A program made the position numbers and the translations under genes. This document shows, one piece after another, positions 44,001 to 55,724 of a DNA stretch of 64,000 bases; positions within the stretch are counted from its first letter, which is position 1; each line of letters starts with the position of its first letter. The stretch lies in NCBI GenBank assembly GCA_029531795.1, contig JAPEIS010000001.1, positions 4,898,001-4,962,000 on the forward strand. Reading direction: 5' to 3'. Source of the stretch: Sclerotinia nivalis (Eukaryota; Ascomycota; Leotiomycetes; Helotiales; Sclerotiniaceae). The notes beneath the pieces were generated by a model. That model saw only the letters and a program-made list of their open reading frames with translations. It was not told the DNA's origin and did not search any database.

Positions 44001-45566
44001 TTACACTGAAAGACCAAGCTCCTCTGCATAAGGAAGAATGTAAAGATCACCAACTGCCGAGACGGTAGCTTTGCCCTCCAATATTGCCTTTGCAGCCTAT
44101 AAGAAATATCAGTATTGCGTCATGTGAAGAATGAAGAGATACATACCGATTTCAACTTCTCAATGCTAACCGATTCTACGCTCTTGCCAACTTCATCGAT
44201 TTGGAATGCCTTACCGCCATGAACAAGTCCAGAGCCAGTTGTGACAAGTCCAGCCTCAACGTTTTGGCCTTCCTCCAATGCGTTGTATTTAGCATTGGCG
44301 ACTGCCTTTGTGAAATCTTCTTGACTAATGGAACCTTCAGAAATTGCCTTGAGGGCTTTGACAGCCTCAATCGCAGCCGATTTAACAGCCGATGCAGAAC
44401 CATTGAATTGAAGTACCAAAAGTCCAGCATCAGAGTAAGCAAAGTTAGTGGCCGTGGCGCTGGCTCCTGGGAATGAAGATGCAGCCTTGGATAAGAGAGA
44501 GAATCCAGTGGACCACTTAATGCTGGATTTTCCACCGAGAAGAGAGGCAAGGACGGAGAATTCGGGCTTGTATGAACCTCCTGCTGTGAAGGAACTAGAT
44601 CCAGGGAAAGCAAGAACAAACGAATTACCCGAGTCATGGGCAATACGTTCCTCACCACCATAGTACTTGGTTGCTCCAGGACCAGAGAGAGCTTGTCCAG
44701 TATGAGTGCCGGTAAAGAACTCTCCCACCCACTTCGATAACTCTGCTTGGCTGGCACCATTTGCGACAACAGCGATGTTTGGCTTTGAGTATGCTTGGGT
44801 TGAGAATTCGCCGATGGAGTCCGAGTTTAGATATTTCGTAAGAGGTGTAGATGAAGATGGGAAGAGAGGCGTCCCAAGTCCTCTATGGAATGCGACACCG
44901 TGTGCTGAGTTGATAGCAAGGTCTGATACACTTCCAAGGAGCTTCTTCTGGAGCAACTTAATCTGGTGCTCGACTTCTTCGTGGTATTCGTGGGCTGTTG
45001 TGACCAGTTAGTTGGCACCCTCAATGGACGTTGCCTGCTCTGGACTTACGGGTATACTTTGTGGCTGAGATAACTTCACCAAGGAGTTCGGTAAAGTATG
45101 GTAAGTCTTCCCGAAGGAACTTGGCTTCCACGACGAGTGCTTCGCGGGTGTGGTAAGCGTTCAATTGTGCGCCCAAAAGTTCAGATTCTCTGCAGATACG
45201 AAGGGCTGATCGTTTGAAGGTATTCTAAGTTGTAAAATATAAGTCAATGTCCAGAAATATATAAGATAACTCGAATGTGGTTTCTTGTAACGAGTTTACC
45301 TTGAATGCAAATCGCTCTAATCCTAATGTCAAGCCTGGTGCAGTCTGATATCTTGTTCCGGCCTTAGCAACGACAGCAAGCTTTGTGGTGGCTCCAGCAA
45401 CATCTCTGCTTGCGACCTTAACTCCAGCAACATCGGATGATTCGTATGAGAATGAGGTTGATCCGGAGGAAACGGCAGCAAGGCCACGACGATTAGCTGG
45501 CTGAGCACAGCATTGCCTGCGGACAGCAAGCTGTGCGTGTCGTCCAATCGCCGATCGTGAGATCAT
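44001..45566 (-). CDS. QCR2: Cytochrome bc1 complex core protein 2
   Basis: Exons 45566-45300, 45224-45050, 44994-44147, 44096-44001 give 461 residues. The N-terminus is Arg/Ala/Ser-rich and lacks acids (a mitochondrial presequence). The body is an M16-type fold: KAGTRYQTAPGLTLGLERFAFK, ESELLGAQLNAYHTREALV, and GVAFHRGLGTPLF. The zinc-protease HxxEH motif is absent, as in fungal core 2, so it is structural within complex III of the inner membrane. The C-terminus VGDLYILPYAEELGL is the family end. It shares a 350-bp divergent promoter region with RPC82. Confidence 0.93.
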
Positions 45567-45916
45567 TGTTTGGATATATTCGTTGAGGAGGGGAGACTCG
45601 GTATTCTTAAAATGTCAAGACGTTTAATACCAATATCCTACAGTTCTTTTCGCTGGAAGATCTCGGAACAATAACGCTAGTCTTTATAAGGTTTAGTCAT
45701 TTGTGTAATTCGATCCTCTCACATTCTGATTTGCCCATCCGACCATTGGTCCCCCACCTCAAAATTTCTAAGTGATATCTGAGTATTTGATAATCTAGAA
45801 TTTCTACCCATTTAACAATTTTGCTTAGCATCTTCCTTTTTGTCAATGAAACATCGGTAGTAATTGTGGAAGCTCTAGGAATATTGAAATAATCCTCTAG
45901 TAGCAACAAAAAAATC
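45567..45916. promoter_or_regulatory. Divergent promoter region of QCR2 and RPC82
   Basis: 350 bp separate the two start codons, so both promoters must fit here. No specific factor site is called. Confidence 0.5.
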
Positions 45917-48206
45917 ATGTCTAGAGTATGTCCAATTGCTTCCAAGTCAGAATCATTACTGTCACCTCTTTTCTCATTTTCTCATTCAGTTACTGCGATA
46001 CTGCGAAGCCTTTCTGCAACCTGCTGACTCAATGAATAGTCAAAACATGCAGTTGAGCTCTGCTCTCTGCTCGTCGATGATATTTACGGTGAACTATCTT
46101 CTGTAAGTTCATCCTCCTCTCCATTATATCTGGAAAATATTCCGAACCAAGCCTTGCATGTATGAAATGACAAGGCTGAAGAAAATTATCTCTGCTATGG
46201 TCAAATCTGACATCATGTAGCGCATTTTCACTATTTTACTTCGCAGAGGAAGATTATCTATGATTGCGCTCAAGCGACACACTCAACTCACAACGCGACA
46301 ATTGAAGCTCGGATTAACGGTCCTCGTTCGACAAAATCTGGTTTACCATAACTCAGAAGAAGGGGCTGACACCAATTACGAAGCAAACATCGATGCCGCA
46401 TATGCGTTAGTTAGGTCTGGCAAAATCTTGGAAATTGCAGAAGAACGGTTTGGATCTGTTGCTGCCGACATCATAGGACAGTTGGTGCTTTTGGGCCATG
46501 CCAAGATATCCGACATAATCGCAGAATTGAACAAGAGCCACGGTACACACGCCAATGGCAACGGAATCAATGGCGCTACAAATGGCAATGGCGTTCACCC
46601 GTATCACTCGGGTCAATTGAACCACACTTTGATCCAGTTGCTAGAAGAAGGATTTATTCAACCTGTTGGCCGGAATATGTTTCGAAGCCCGACAGATAGC
46701 TACAATGCGGTTGAGAAGGCCCTTCTTCATGAGGATTACGGAGGAGCCACGAGAGGAACGAAGCAAAAGGAAGAGTTAAGGTCCAGAATTCGACAACGAT
46801 TACAAGACTTGAGAGCTGAAGTTCCAAATTGGAAGCCAGTTGGTTACAACAGGCCGTCTGCCAATGGTCACCTGAACGGCACTGCTTCAAAACGAAGAAG
46901 ACTCTCCCACAATGGCACTGCTACTAATGGATATGATTTTGGCGATGACGAAACTAACAGGCTTGATGTAGGTTTCCTGCATTCATTATATATAGCTAAC
47001 TCTGATCGCATGCTAACCTATTACAAGGGAAATTTAGTTTTACGCATCAACCATGAGAAATGTACTGTCTTCTTGAGAAATCGACGACTTGTTGAGCTTG
47101 CAAACAACCGGATTGGCGTAACTACGTCGTATATTTATGCGGAACTCCTCCGACTCATGGCAGAACAAATTCCTAGATGTCGACCCGATCCGAAGATTGA
47201 TGATGTTGTGGATGACCCTGATGGACCTTCAATTATAATAACAACGCAAGAATTAACCGATGCTTTAAGTAAAACAATCAACGTATCTACGGGGATTGGC
47301 AAAGCTACCAGCGAAAATATTGATACCTCCAAGCTTGACAAACTTCAGAATGGCCGAAAGAGGAAAGCCCGAGACGAAGCGGAGGTAGAAGGTGATGCGA
47401 GTTCAGATGAGGAGTCAGAAGATGATCACAGGTCTTTCGTTAATGGAAACGGACATGCGATGGACATTGACGAAGATGATCCTTTTTCGGATCAACCCAG
47501 GGTCAACTCAAGCAAACGAGCCGTCACTTTCCAAGACCAAGACAGGGCCCCTCCACCAACGGAGAGCCGACAAGCCCGAATGATGCATGTGATGAGTCAT
47601 CTTCAATTATTAGCTGCCGATGATTGCCATCTACTGCGAAAGTGCGGCAGCCGACAAATGGGCGAGTGGACGGTCGATTTTGAGCGTGTGGTTGAGCGGC
47701 TTCGAGAATTAGAAATAGACTCGATTATATATGAGAATTTTGGCCAGATTGGTCATCGGCTCATACGAGTTATGAGGAAGATGGGAAAGCTTGAAGAAAA
47801 GCATATCGCCAAGGTAGCCTTGGTTAAACAGCAGGATTCCCGGACCAAACTTGTGGAAATGCAAATGCATGGCATGGTTGATGTTCAGGAAGTTCCCAGG
47901 GATGCCGGCCGCATGATTGTGCGTACTATATTTTTGTGGTTCTGCGATCAAGACCGGGTTTCCTCCCTCTTATTGGATCGAACCTACAAGGCCATGTCAA
48001 GATGCCTCCAACGACTTGACGTGGAGAAGCGGCGCAAAGCAGATATTATTGCATTGTCAGAGCGTACAGATGTTCAAGGTCAAGAGGAGGCTATACTTCG
48101 ACCAGAACAGATGAATCAGTTGCGTGAGATCCGAAGGAAGGAAGAAGATCTTTTAGGACAGATTGGTCGACTCGATGATTTGGTAGGCGTATTTCAGGAT
48201 TATTAA
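45917..48206 (+). CDS. RPC82: RNA polymerase III subunit C3 (Rpc82)
   Basis: Exons 45917-45925, 46040-46102, 46221-48206 give 685 residues. The first coding exon is only nine bases (Met-Ser-Arg), followed by a GTATGT donor; it is inferred because the frame SKHAVELCSLLVDDIYGELSS has no Met and a stop lies just upstream of its acceptor. The body matches Rpc82: RIFTILLRRGRLS, LTTRQLKLGLTVLVRQNLV, four winged-helix regions separated by an acidic insert (about residues 380-430), and a C-terminal coiled coil. With Rpc34 and Rpc31 it forms the subcomplex that directs initiation at tRNA and 5S genes. Confidence 0.92.
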
Positions 48207-48909
48207 CCATGATAGTGGGTTTGGTTTGGTACTTGAGCGTTCTTAATTTTTTCACATTGGGGCGGCGCCATCTACTGCATAAGAAAGGCGTTCTGGTATA
48301 GACGAACAGCACTGAATATTTCCAGTTGACTCACGACTTTGAGATACCATAAGATCATTTCACAGGCTAGATTAGTTGCCTACCTAGGTAAATACTAAAA
48401 ATTTGCAAAATGTATGCTGCATGTACTGTACGGAGTAATGGCATTTGTTTCGCTTCATCCCCCCGTCTAATTGGATCCAATGAAGACCAATACACGAATA
48501 AACGTTTTGGTTTCATTATTCAATCCATACAAGATTTGAAGATACTAAGCAAATGGTTGAATACTTAGATATCTACGTAGTATCTATGTAGTAATCAATG
48601 GTTTTAGAATGAGAAAGTATTATTTATAATGCAACTTTCCGCCCGTAATCAGCGCTGTGATAACCCCACATCGAACTGCTTCGTGCTACTGTACCTGATA
48701 GCGCACGGACAACTTACAAGGCTTTCTAAAGGTCGAAAGAAAAAAAAAGTTTGGGAATCACAACCAGACGAAATATTATTTCTCTATTTTCCACAATCTT
48801 TCTTTACAGAATAGAACAATTTGCGGCCTCGTGGCAGTTTTAGATACTCCATTCATTTAGTTTATTTTGAAGCTTTTTCTATTTGTGATTGACTTTGTTC
48901 GCCATAAGA
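48207..48909. other. Intergenic between RPC82 and GGC1
   Basis: About 700 bp; no gene or RNA recognised. The GGC1 promoter must lie here. Confidence 0.4.
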
Positions 48910-50100
48910 ATGTCTCCAATTGCAGTCTCGCCGTCATCGGCTTCCAAAAAATACAAGTCGGAATCTACATTGGCAAGATTGTTGGGCTCAGGTTAGATTC
49001 CTCAACCTGGTTTGTTATGGGATAACTTACTTAAACTCTGTAGGATCTGCTGGTATTGCTGAGCTTGCCGTCTTTCATCCTGTATGGGATCACTGAAAAT
49101 TTCCACTGAGAATGAATTTACTGACCCATGGAAGGTCGACACAATTGCAAAGAGATTGATGAGCAATCATGGATCGGTACAGCCCCCCAGTATTGAACTT
49201 TTTCTTTCTACCATGTAGTGCTAATTGCTTCTTTGGCAGACCAAGGGCAAATTAGCAGAGGTTATCTTCAAGGATAAGGCAACAGCTCCAATCGGCACCA
49301 AGTTCTTTTCCCTCTTCCCAGGTCTAGGATACGCTGCAGGATACAAGGTTCTGCAAAGAGTCTACAAGTATGGCGGACAGCCATTTGTTCGTGATTACCT
49401 CGCCACGAACCACGGTAGCACATTCGATAACACATTTGGCGCAAAGACTGGAAAGGCGATGATGAGTTCAGTAGCAGGAAGTCTTGTTGGAATTGGAGAG
49501 ATTGTACTCCTTCCCCTTGACGTTCTCAAGATCAAGCGACAGACAAACCCTGAGGCTTTCAGAGGAAGAGGAGTTGTCAGAATCGTTAAAGATGAGGGTT
49601 TTGGATTGTATAGAGGTTGGCAATGGACTGCTGCAAGAAATGCACCTGGATCATTTGCTGTGAGTTCCATTATTATTTTACCCTGAATGGCTACTAACAT
49701 GTTTAAAGCTCTTCGGAGGATCTGCCTTTGCCAAAGGATATATTTTCAATTTGAACGATTACAACAAAGCCACCTGGTTCGAGAACTTTGTAGCTTCTAT
49801 CGCTGGTGCCTCTGCGTCCCTTGTCGTCTCTGCACCCCTCGATGTTATCAAGACCCGTATTCAAAACCGTAACTTCGAGAACCCAGAAAGTGGCTTCAGG
49901 ATCGTGTCAAGCATGATGAAGAACGAGGGCATGACAAGTTTTTTCAAGGGTTTAACACCAAAGGTATGTTGTTTCTCCGAGCATCGAAAAAACATAGCAC
50001 TAACATCTAATAGCTATTGATGACCGGACCAAAATTAGTGTTTTCTTTCTGGCTTGCACAAACTTTAATCCCTGCTTTTGATATCGCTCTTTCCAAATAG
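48910..50100 (+). CDS. GGC1: Mitochondrial GTP/GDP carrier
   Basis: Six exons, 48910-48991, 49044-49081, 49135-49176, 49240-49659, 49709-49963, 50014-50100, give 307 residues, normal for a mitochondrial carrier. Three carrier repeats are visible with HPVDTIAKRL, LPLDVLKIKRQ and APLDVIKTRIQ (the Px[DE]xx[KR] signatures). The RGWQWTAARNAPGSFALFGGSAF segment and the overall match point to Ggc1, which exchanges matrix GDP for GTP across the inner membrane and influences iron handling. The third carrier repeat ends in the short last exon. Confidence 0.9.
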
Positions 50101-50743
50101 GATATTGGTACGCCACTGGGCATCATGATGTAATAATACTAAAAACGGATGGTAAGGAAAACTGGAGTTTAATGATATAAAACGATGAATTGTACCCTCC
50201 TTGTAAATAGCTGGGAGTCGATATGGAAGGGAGGGCAAAGCACTCGACTCAAATGACAATCACAATGATAAATGGCATAGATACCTAAATAATTATGATG
50301 TATGCTGTTGTGAATCATTATGTGTATGTGACTTAGCTATCCATCGCTCGAGCTGATTAGCATTCTATGTGGCAGGGGTATCGTGTTGCGAGTACCATAG
50401 CCATAGCATTTCAATTTTCAATTCTATATAGTATTTTGTCCGACTTCACTCTCCGTCATGCAGGCTCGCCGTTAGGTACCTGGTAGGGATTGAAATCATA
50501 TTTGATCGATGGTAGAGAGTAGTATGTACTTGTTGTAATGGTAATAAGTCGATGGCTCATGGCTCGCACGTACAATAATATTCAATTACCCCTCCATGGA
50601 GCTATGGCATCTCGGCAAAATCCGGGAATTTTCGTATCCACAATTTTCAACTTATTACTCGAGTATTTAAGCATCAATTTTCCAAAGCTCGATCGAATCT
50701 TTCACAAAAACACCGATAATAGTTCACACGTGAAAACATCATC
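50101..50743. other. Intergenic between GGC1 and NCE101
   Basis: 640 bp, AT-rich; nothing recognised beyond presumed UTR and promoter. Confidence 0.4.
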
Positions 50744-50993
50744 ATGCCTTCTCCAGCGTATCTAATATCCAGGGTTGGCGATCCTATCTTTGCTCTGTTC
50801 ATTGGGGTAGGGGCATCAGTGACTCGTATCAACAGGGAAGAAAAGGAACAAGGACGTACCGCACAGCAAACAATTGATGCTGCATTCAGGTATGAATTTC
50901 GAAAGTACATCTTCCCTGGCTCTTTATTGACTTACATCTTGTAGAAGAATTGGCTTTCCTCGCTCCAATGATCCTTTGGCGAAGAAGAATTAA
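50744..50993 (+). CDS. NCE101: NCE101-family small membrane protein
   Basis: Exons 50744-50889 and 50945-50993 (intron 55 bp) give 64 residues: AYLISRVGDPIFALFIGVGA, one hydrophobic helix, then RINREEKEQGRT. This matches the NCE101 family, named in yeast for a role in leaderless (non-classical) secretion. The family function is thinly established, so only the family assignment is firm. Confidence 0.82.
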
Positions 50994-51251
50994 AAGTTGT
51001 GGAAGGAGCTTGGCCAGTATGGACGGAATACTTCAAGGAAGGCGCATGTCATGCTCTCCATATTCTTGCCGTTTGAGAGAAATTTTGACCATACAATAAC
51101 AAGTATTTCACCAATTTGCATTCTTGTCAAAGCAGCAGTGTACTCTCAGCACTTTAATCTCACTCCATCTCATATCTTTCACTCAGTCTTTTGAATTGGA
51201 TAGTGAAAGACTTTTACAATATCGATACAATCCTGATCTTCGCACGGTACA

Positions 51252-52934
51252 ATGGCAGACGGCAGCGAAGATTCGTACCTTTACATGAAAAGCCGTTCGA
51301 AGGCTCTCCATGAGTGCACCAATTCAGAAGCTGTTCCTGGCAAAAAGCCGTCTACCTGTGTTCCAAAGAAGGCCAGCGCCAATACTCAAAGCTTGCCTCC
51401 GTCAAACGTTCGTCCTCAAAGCCTTACCGCGGTTGTTGGACACAGCGGCTACTCTACTGTCCCTGCTCCACCATCTAACCATGATGATTGCATGGCCTTC
51501 GACCTTTACGAGCAAGATCCCGACACGGATTTCCAATGCGAGGATTACAACCTTCGAAGACAGTCGTCGGACTTTCGATTCAATTTTGAGGATATGATTG
51601 TGTTGCCAATAAGGCTCAAGAAACCATTCACTTCTGTCACATTCGATACACCTCCTTCCACTGAAGTTGATGAGTTCGACTACGCTGACCAGCACGTATA
51701 TTACAGTCAGCTTATCACTACTGTTAACTCAAACTCGGCGGTACATGAGTACGGTACACGCAAAGGACCGCTATGGGACTGTGCCTGGGAAATCCTCGTG
51801 CCCAAAGGTCTTCATCCGTCATATCTTACAGAGGGTGAATTTGTGAAATTGGTATTGAGCCAAGGCAATGACACGACCAAGTGGATGGATGTCCACATTC
51901 CAATTCTGCACAGAAGAGCGCTCCAAAAAGCAGCCGCCGCCCGCCAAAAACTCACCAATGCCGGTATATCTCCTTTCGAACTAACCCAAGAATATTTGGA
52001 GGCCTTTGAATGGATGGATAAGATTGAGCAAGATAATTTTGTTAAGACTATGCAGAAGTTGCAGTTACAAGTCGCCTTTCAAAAACAAGGCCTTTCGATG
52101 AGAATCGAAGATATTGACGATATCGCTCCTAAGGATGAGGAGAAGCTAATTGGAAAGTCACATACGAAGTTGGTCGATGGTTCTTGCATTCCAAGAGACT
52201 GTTCCTCTGACTTTGACGAATCCTTCATGGAGGAAAAAATTTCACTCGAAGAGTTTGAAAACCAGTTCTGGGACGATGATTTGAAGAAGGCTCCTGCTTC
52301 ATTCAGCAGCATGCCCGTTCAAAAAACAGATCAGTCTCCTACAGACGACAATGAAGCGTTTATTGTGAAATGCCTTGAAGCACTCATGGGTACATCTTCC
52401 ACCGATACCGGACCATCCAAACAACTTTTCGAGCACAGCAAAAATAGTCAAGTCCTTGAGGACTCCATCGATGCCCATCAAGACACCCAGCACACCCAGA
52501 TCCTCGGAAACGTCCGCTCGAGACTAGCTCAATTCCCACCACTTGAGGCTTCCAGCCCCTGTACTCACACCTCCTCTTATGCCCTTCCACCTAAGGATCC
52601 AAATACTCGCGTTATCTTCTCCCTCCAAGATCCTCCTCCACTATCTCCTACTCGATCTGCTGCAGCTGGTCATCCTTCTGATAGTTCGTCCTCATGTGGT
52701 TCCACTCTTGACGGTAGTGGCGATAGCGGTAGCCCCATGACGAAGAGCAGAAGTAGTGGTGGCCAAAGCCAAAGATCCAGCAAGACCGAAGGAAGCGGAA
52801 TGAGTGGAATGAGCGGAACAAGTGCAAAGCTTGGTAACATCGGTAAGAAGTTGGGGGAATCGCCAAAGTCGTTGAAAAAGAAGCTGAGTTCGGTGTTCGG
52901 AACCATTGGAAGATCGGGAAAACGTAATGCTTGA
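51252..52934 (+). CDS. Unrecognised 560-residue protein, acidic middle, Ser-rich basic C-terminus
   Basis: Single uninterrupted frame, 560 codons, with codon use like its neighbours. I recognise no domain. Residues about 90-260 look folded (VLPIRLKKPFTSVTFDTPPS, YYSQLITTVNSN, WEILVPKGLHPSYLTEGEFVKLV). Residues about 270-360 are acidic with predicted helices. The last 110 residues are Ser/Pro/Gly-rich low complexity ending in a basic LKKKLSSVFGTIGRSGKRN stretch. There is no signal peptide or membrane segment, so it is probably nuclear or cytosolic. Confidence 0.7.
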   Translation: MADGSEDSYLYMKSRSKALHECTNSEAVPGKKPSTCVPKKASANTQSLPPSNVRPQSLTAVVGHSGYSTVPAPPSNHDDCMAFDLYEQDPDTDFQCEDYNLRRQSSDFRFNFEDMIVLPIRLKKPFTSVTFDTPPSTEVDEFDYADQHVYYSQLITTVNSNSAVHEYGTRKGPLWDCAWEILVPKGLHPSYLTEGEFVKLVLSQGNDTTKWMDVHIPILHRRALQKAAAARQKLTNAGISPFELTQEYLEAFEWMDKIEQDNFVKTMQKLQLQVAFQKQGLSMRIEDIDDIAPKDEEKLIGKSHTKLVDGSCIPRDCSSDFDESFMEEKISLEEFENQFWDDDLKKAPASFSSMPVQKTDQSPTDDNEAFIVKCLEALMGTSSTDTGPSKQLFEHSKNSQVLEDSIDAHQDTQHTQILGNVRSRLAQFPPLEASSPCTHTSSYALPPKDPNTRVIFSLQDPPPLSPTRSAAAGHPSDSSSSCGSTLDGSGDSGSPMTKSRSSGGQSQRSSKTEGSGMSGMSGTSAKLGNIGKKLGESPKSLKKKLSSVFGTIGRSGKRNA

Positions 52935-53775
52935 TTGAGTGTTGATGCTTTTGCTGGGAGTTTCCCTTCCTACTTTATCCTTCAATATCGTCTATTCCTG
53001 GTGTCGATGGATCGTTCTGGAATGGACCATTTGCTGTGTATGGGGCAAGGTGGTTTTGAAATGCGTTTGTTTGGTGAAGAATTCACGCACGATTCGGAAA
53101 TAGATGATTATGGATCGAGGTATCATGGGGGTGGGATTATTATCAATATTTTTTAAGCGTTCGAGTATCGAGTTATTACATCAAATAGCTTGAAGTCATT
53201 ACAGAGCTCTCTGGGTTTACGGAGGGATAATTGCACATTCGTTAAAATTAGATTAGTATAGGAGAAATCGTCAGAATCACAACAGATCACGAATAAAATA
53301 ATTTCACTTTGTAGCTGTCATACGGTGATACCACGTATGTGTTGGCAGAAAGCATCGTATCATATTGCACCTATTCCCAATAAACCCCACCCCCCAATAG
53401 TACGAAACAAGGAAAAGAAACAACCCCTATGAATAATTCACAACGTCGAATCCCCAAGTTTCCACTCCCAAGAGACACAAATAACGGCCCCATGTACAGA
53501 CAATCATTCTTCCTTGCTTTCTTGCTAATCCCCTTCGCTGCGTGCCGTAAGGAGATGTCGCTTAGGATAATTGGAGGTAGATGGGAGATTGTTGGTTGAT
53601 ACACTGTAAAGATTTCGAGAAGGGGAAACATGGAACAAGTCGATGATGAGAAAAGAAAAACTGCCTTAGGTTGTAATGTAGAGTCACACTGCCCTGCCTA
53701 TCCATCATCCGCCTCGCCTTATAAACGCCTGAATGATGTTGTGTCGTACTGAAGTGGTTCATGCGGGAGAGGGAA
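52935..53775. other. Intergenic between convergent genes
   Basis: About 840 bp, probably the two 3' UTRs; no other feature. Confidence 0.4.
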
Positions 53776-54439
53776 TTAGTTGGCTTCTTCTAAGGCTTCA
53801 CCGAAGGTGTTTTCGCCCGAGTAGGAGATGTATAGGAAACTATTTGATGGTTATGTTAGCATTTATATCATCGCATCTTTTGAGGTTTCTTTGTTTCTGT
53901 TCGTGGATAGATGATGTTGTGTTGGAAATTGATCCGATCGCGATAACCACGATAACGGTGATGATACAGCGGTATGACGTTATTAAAAGCAGATAGTGAA
54001 AGACGTACCCATCCTCATCTTTATGTTCCTCGTAGATGGAGCTCATCAAGGCCGCAGTAGGCGGTAAGACCTCATCGACGAAGATGAAGATTGCCTTTTC
54101 GGGAGAAAGCTTGATACGTTTGCGGATGACATAGACAAATTGGCCGACGGTGAGATCGCTGGGAACGAGATACTTCTTCTTGTCGATAGTGGCAATATCC
54201 GATTTCTCGACCTTCTCGCAGATTACGGGAATACGGTCGGAGTATTTTTGGCGCTGAATATATAGGTTAGTTGATTGAAATCAGGGAGTAGGTCGGTCGA
54301 AACGAGGGTTTTGGGGGATGCGATCGAGATGGTGGGGAAGGGGAGGTGCAAGTTAGGGGATTGGAATGCGACTTACGATGCGTTCTGCTTCAGCCTTGCG
54401 CTTCTCGAAGGGATGCTCGTCCTTAAACTTGGATCGCAT
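53776..54439 (-). CDS. ATG8: Autophagy ubiquitin-like protein Atg8
   Basis: Exons 54439-54377, 54253-54009, 53839-53776 give 123 residues. The sequence [20 protein letters not shown] and later [27 protein letters not shown] and [20 protein letters not shown] is near-invariant Atg8. The C-terminus is TFG followed by EALEEAN, so Atg4 would cut after Gly116 before attachment to phosphatidylethanolamine on autophagosome membranes. Introns are 123 and 169 bp, longer than most in this window. HEM13 is divergent across a 1.3-kb region. Confidence 0.97.
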
Positions 54440-55724
54440 AGTGAAATGAGATTTATTAGATGTTTTGTTGTTGAAAAAGTGTAGGGTTATTGTTTATGTG
54501 TAGATAGTTTTGTGAGAGGTTGCCTTGATGGTTGGAGGATGGATGGATGGATGGATAGAGGGGAAAGGGTATGGGAGTTGTACAGAGTAATGGAATGGAG
54601 AGACTAAGTATTAAGACAGGCTAAGTGGCTAAGTAGCGTAAGCGGTGAAAGGTTGATTGCGAATCACAAATCACACTTCTGCTGAGTGTTTAGTGTTTGG
54701 TGTTTAGCGCCTAGCGATAAGTAAATTGTACGGGTATGGAAAGTAGTAGGTACGGTTGTTATGTATGGATTGTTAGCAGCTGATGATGAAAGGCGAATGA
54801 CAATGACTGTTTCGGATTTACTCTTAAATATTTAATAATACCAAGGGCACATGATTATAAACTTCACATCAACATCACATTCATAATACACATTTCGGCT
54901 TCTTTGTCATTTTGTTTTAACTTTCTTTTCTCTTTGACCGTCGTTCTCATCCAACACACTTCTGGGAACTAAACTACAGGCAGCAACCCCACTTGAGATC
55001 GAGGCAAAAGAGGCTGGAGAACTTATTCGATTGGGGTATATCATATATGGGTACGGAAGAGAATATTGGAGGAGAACCTTGACATCCTTACCAGGAGAAC
55101 ATATCAGAATCATTACTCGACTAGTTCCCCTATCATGGAGTACATATAGTTAGTTGTTTAAGTATGAAGGTAGTAAGTGGTAGTAAGTGGTAGTAAGTGG
55201 TAGTAAGTAGTATGTTATTTCAAATCTTGAATTCCTCTTCTATAGTTCTTTCAAATGTACTCAAGAATCATTATATCGTGTCCAGTACCAAGGTAGTAAG
55301 TTAACTCATTAGTGTATCATCTCATCCTTTCTTTGAGACTCTCTTTTATGATACTCTCAAATCCAAGTTAGTCCTTACTCCAACATTGAAGCATAACTAC
55401 TAGGTAGCTATTCCAGGTCATGCTTTACTTTCTACTTGTGCATTGTAATCCTTGCCCAAAGTTTCCTGATGGCCAGTGCTTCTTTTGAAGGTTGACCATT
55501 CATCATCGTCATAGGTATGTATGTATGTAAGTCTTACTAGGTAGGTAATCATAGAAATCGTACCACGGCGAAGGACGAAAAATTATATCGACAACTCTAC
55601 TTCTTTAAACCCATTCCCTGGACAATCCTTCCACCAACAATATCTCCTTATTTGTGGCATGTTTCTTCCATTATAGCACTCAATTCTTCTTTATCTCTAG
55701 GGTGACCATTTCCTTTCTTTCACA
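54440..55724. promoter_or_regulatory. ATG8/HEM13 divergent intergenic region, 1.3 kb
   Basis: The longest promoter space among the housekeeping genes. It holds a (GGAT)5 microsatellite (54537-54556), a 10-bp tandem repeat (55169-55208), and C/T-rich leader sequence before HEM13. Regulation of both genes by nutrient or oxygen state is expected from the families, but no factor site is called. Confidence 0.45.
55169..55208 (+). repeat. Four exact tandem copies of GGTAGTAAGT
   Basis: Perfect 10-bp unit repeated four times about 520 bp upstream of HEM13, with a further single AAGGTAGTAAGT near 55290. Purine/T-rich; unit length is one helical turn. Confidence 0.9.
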
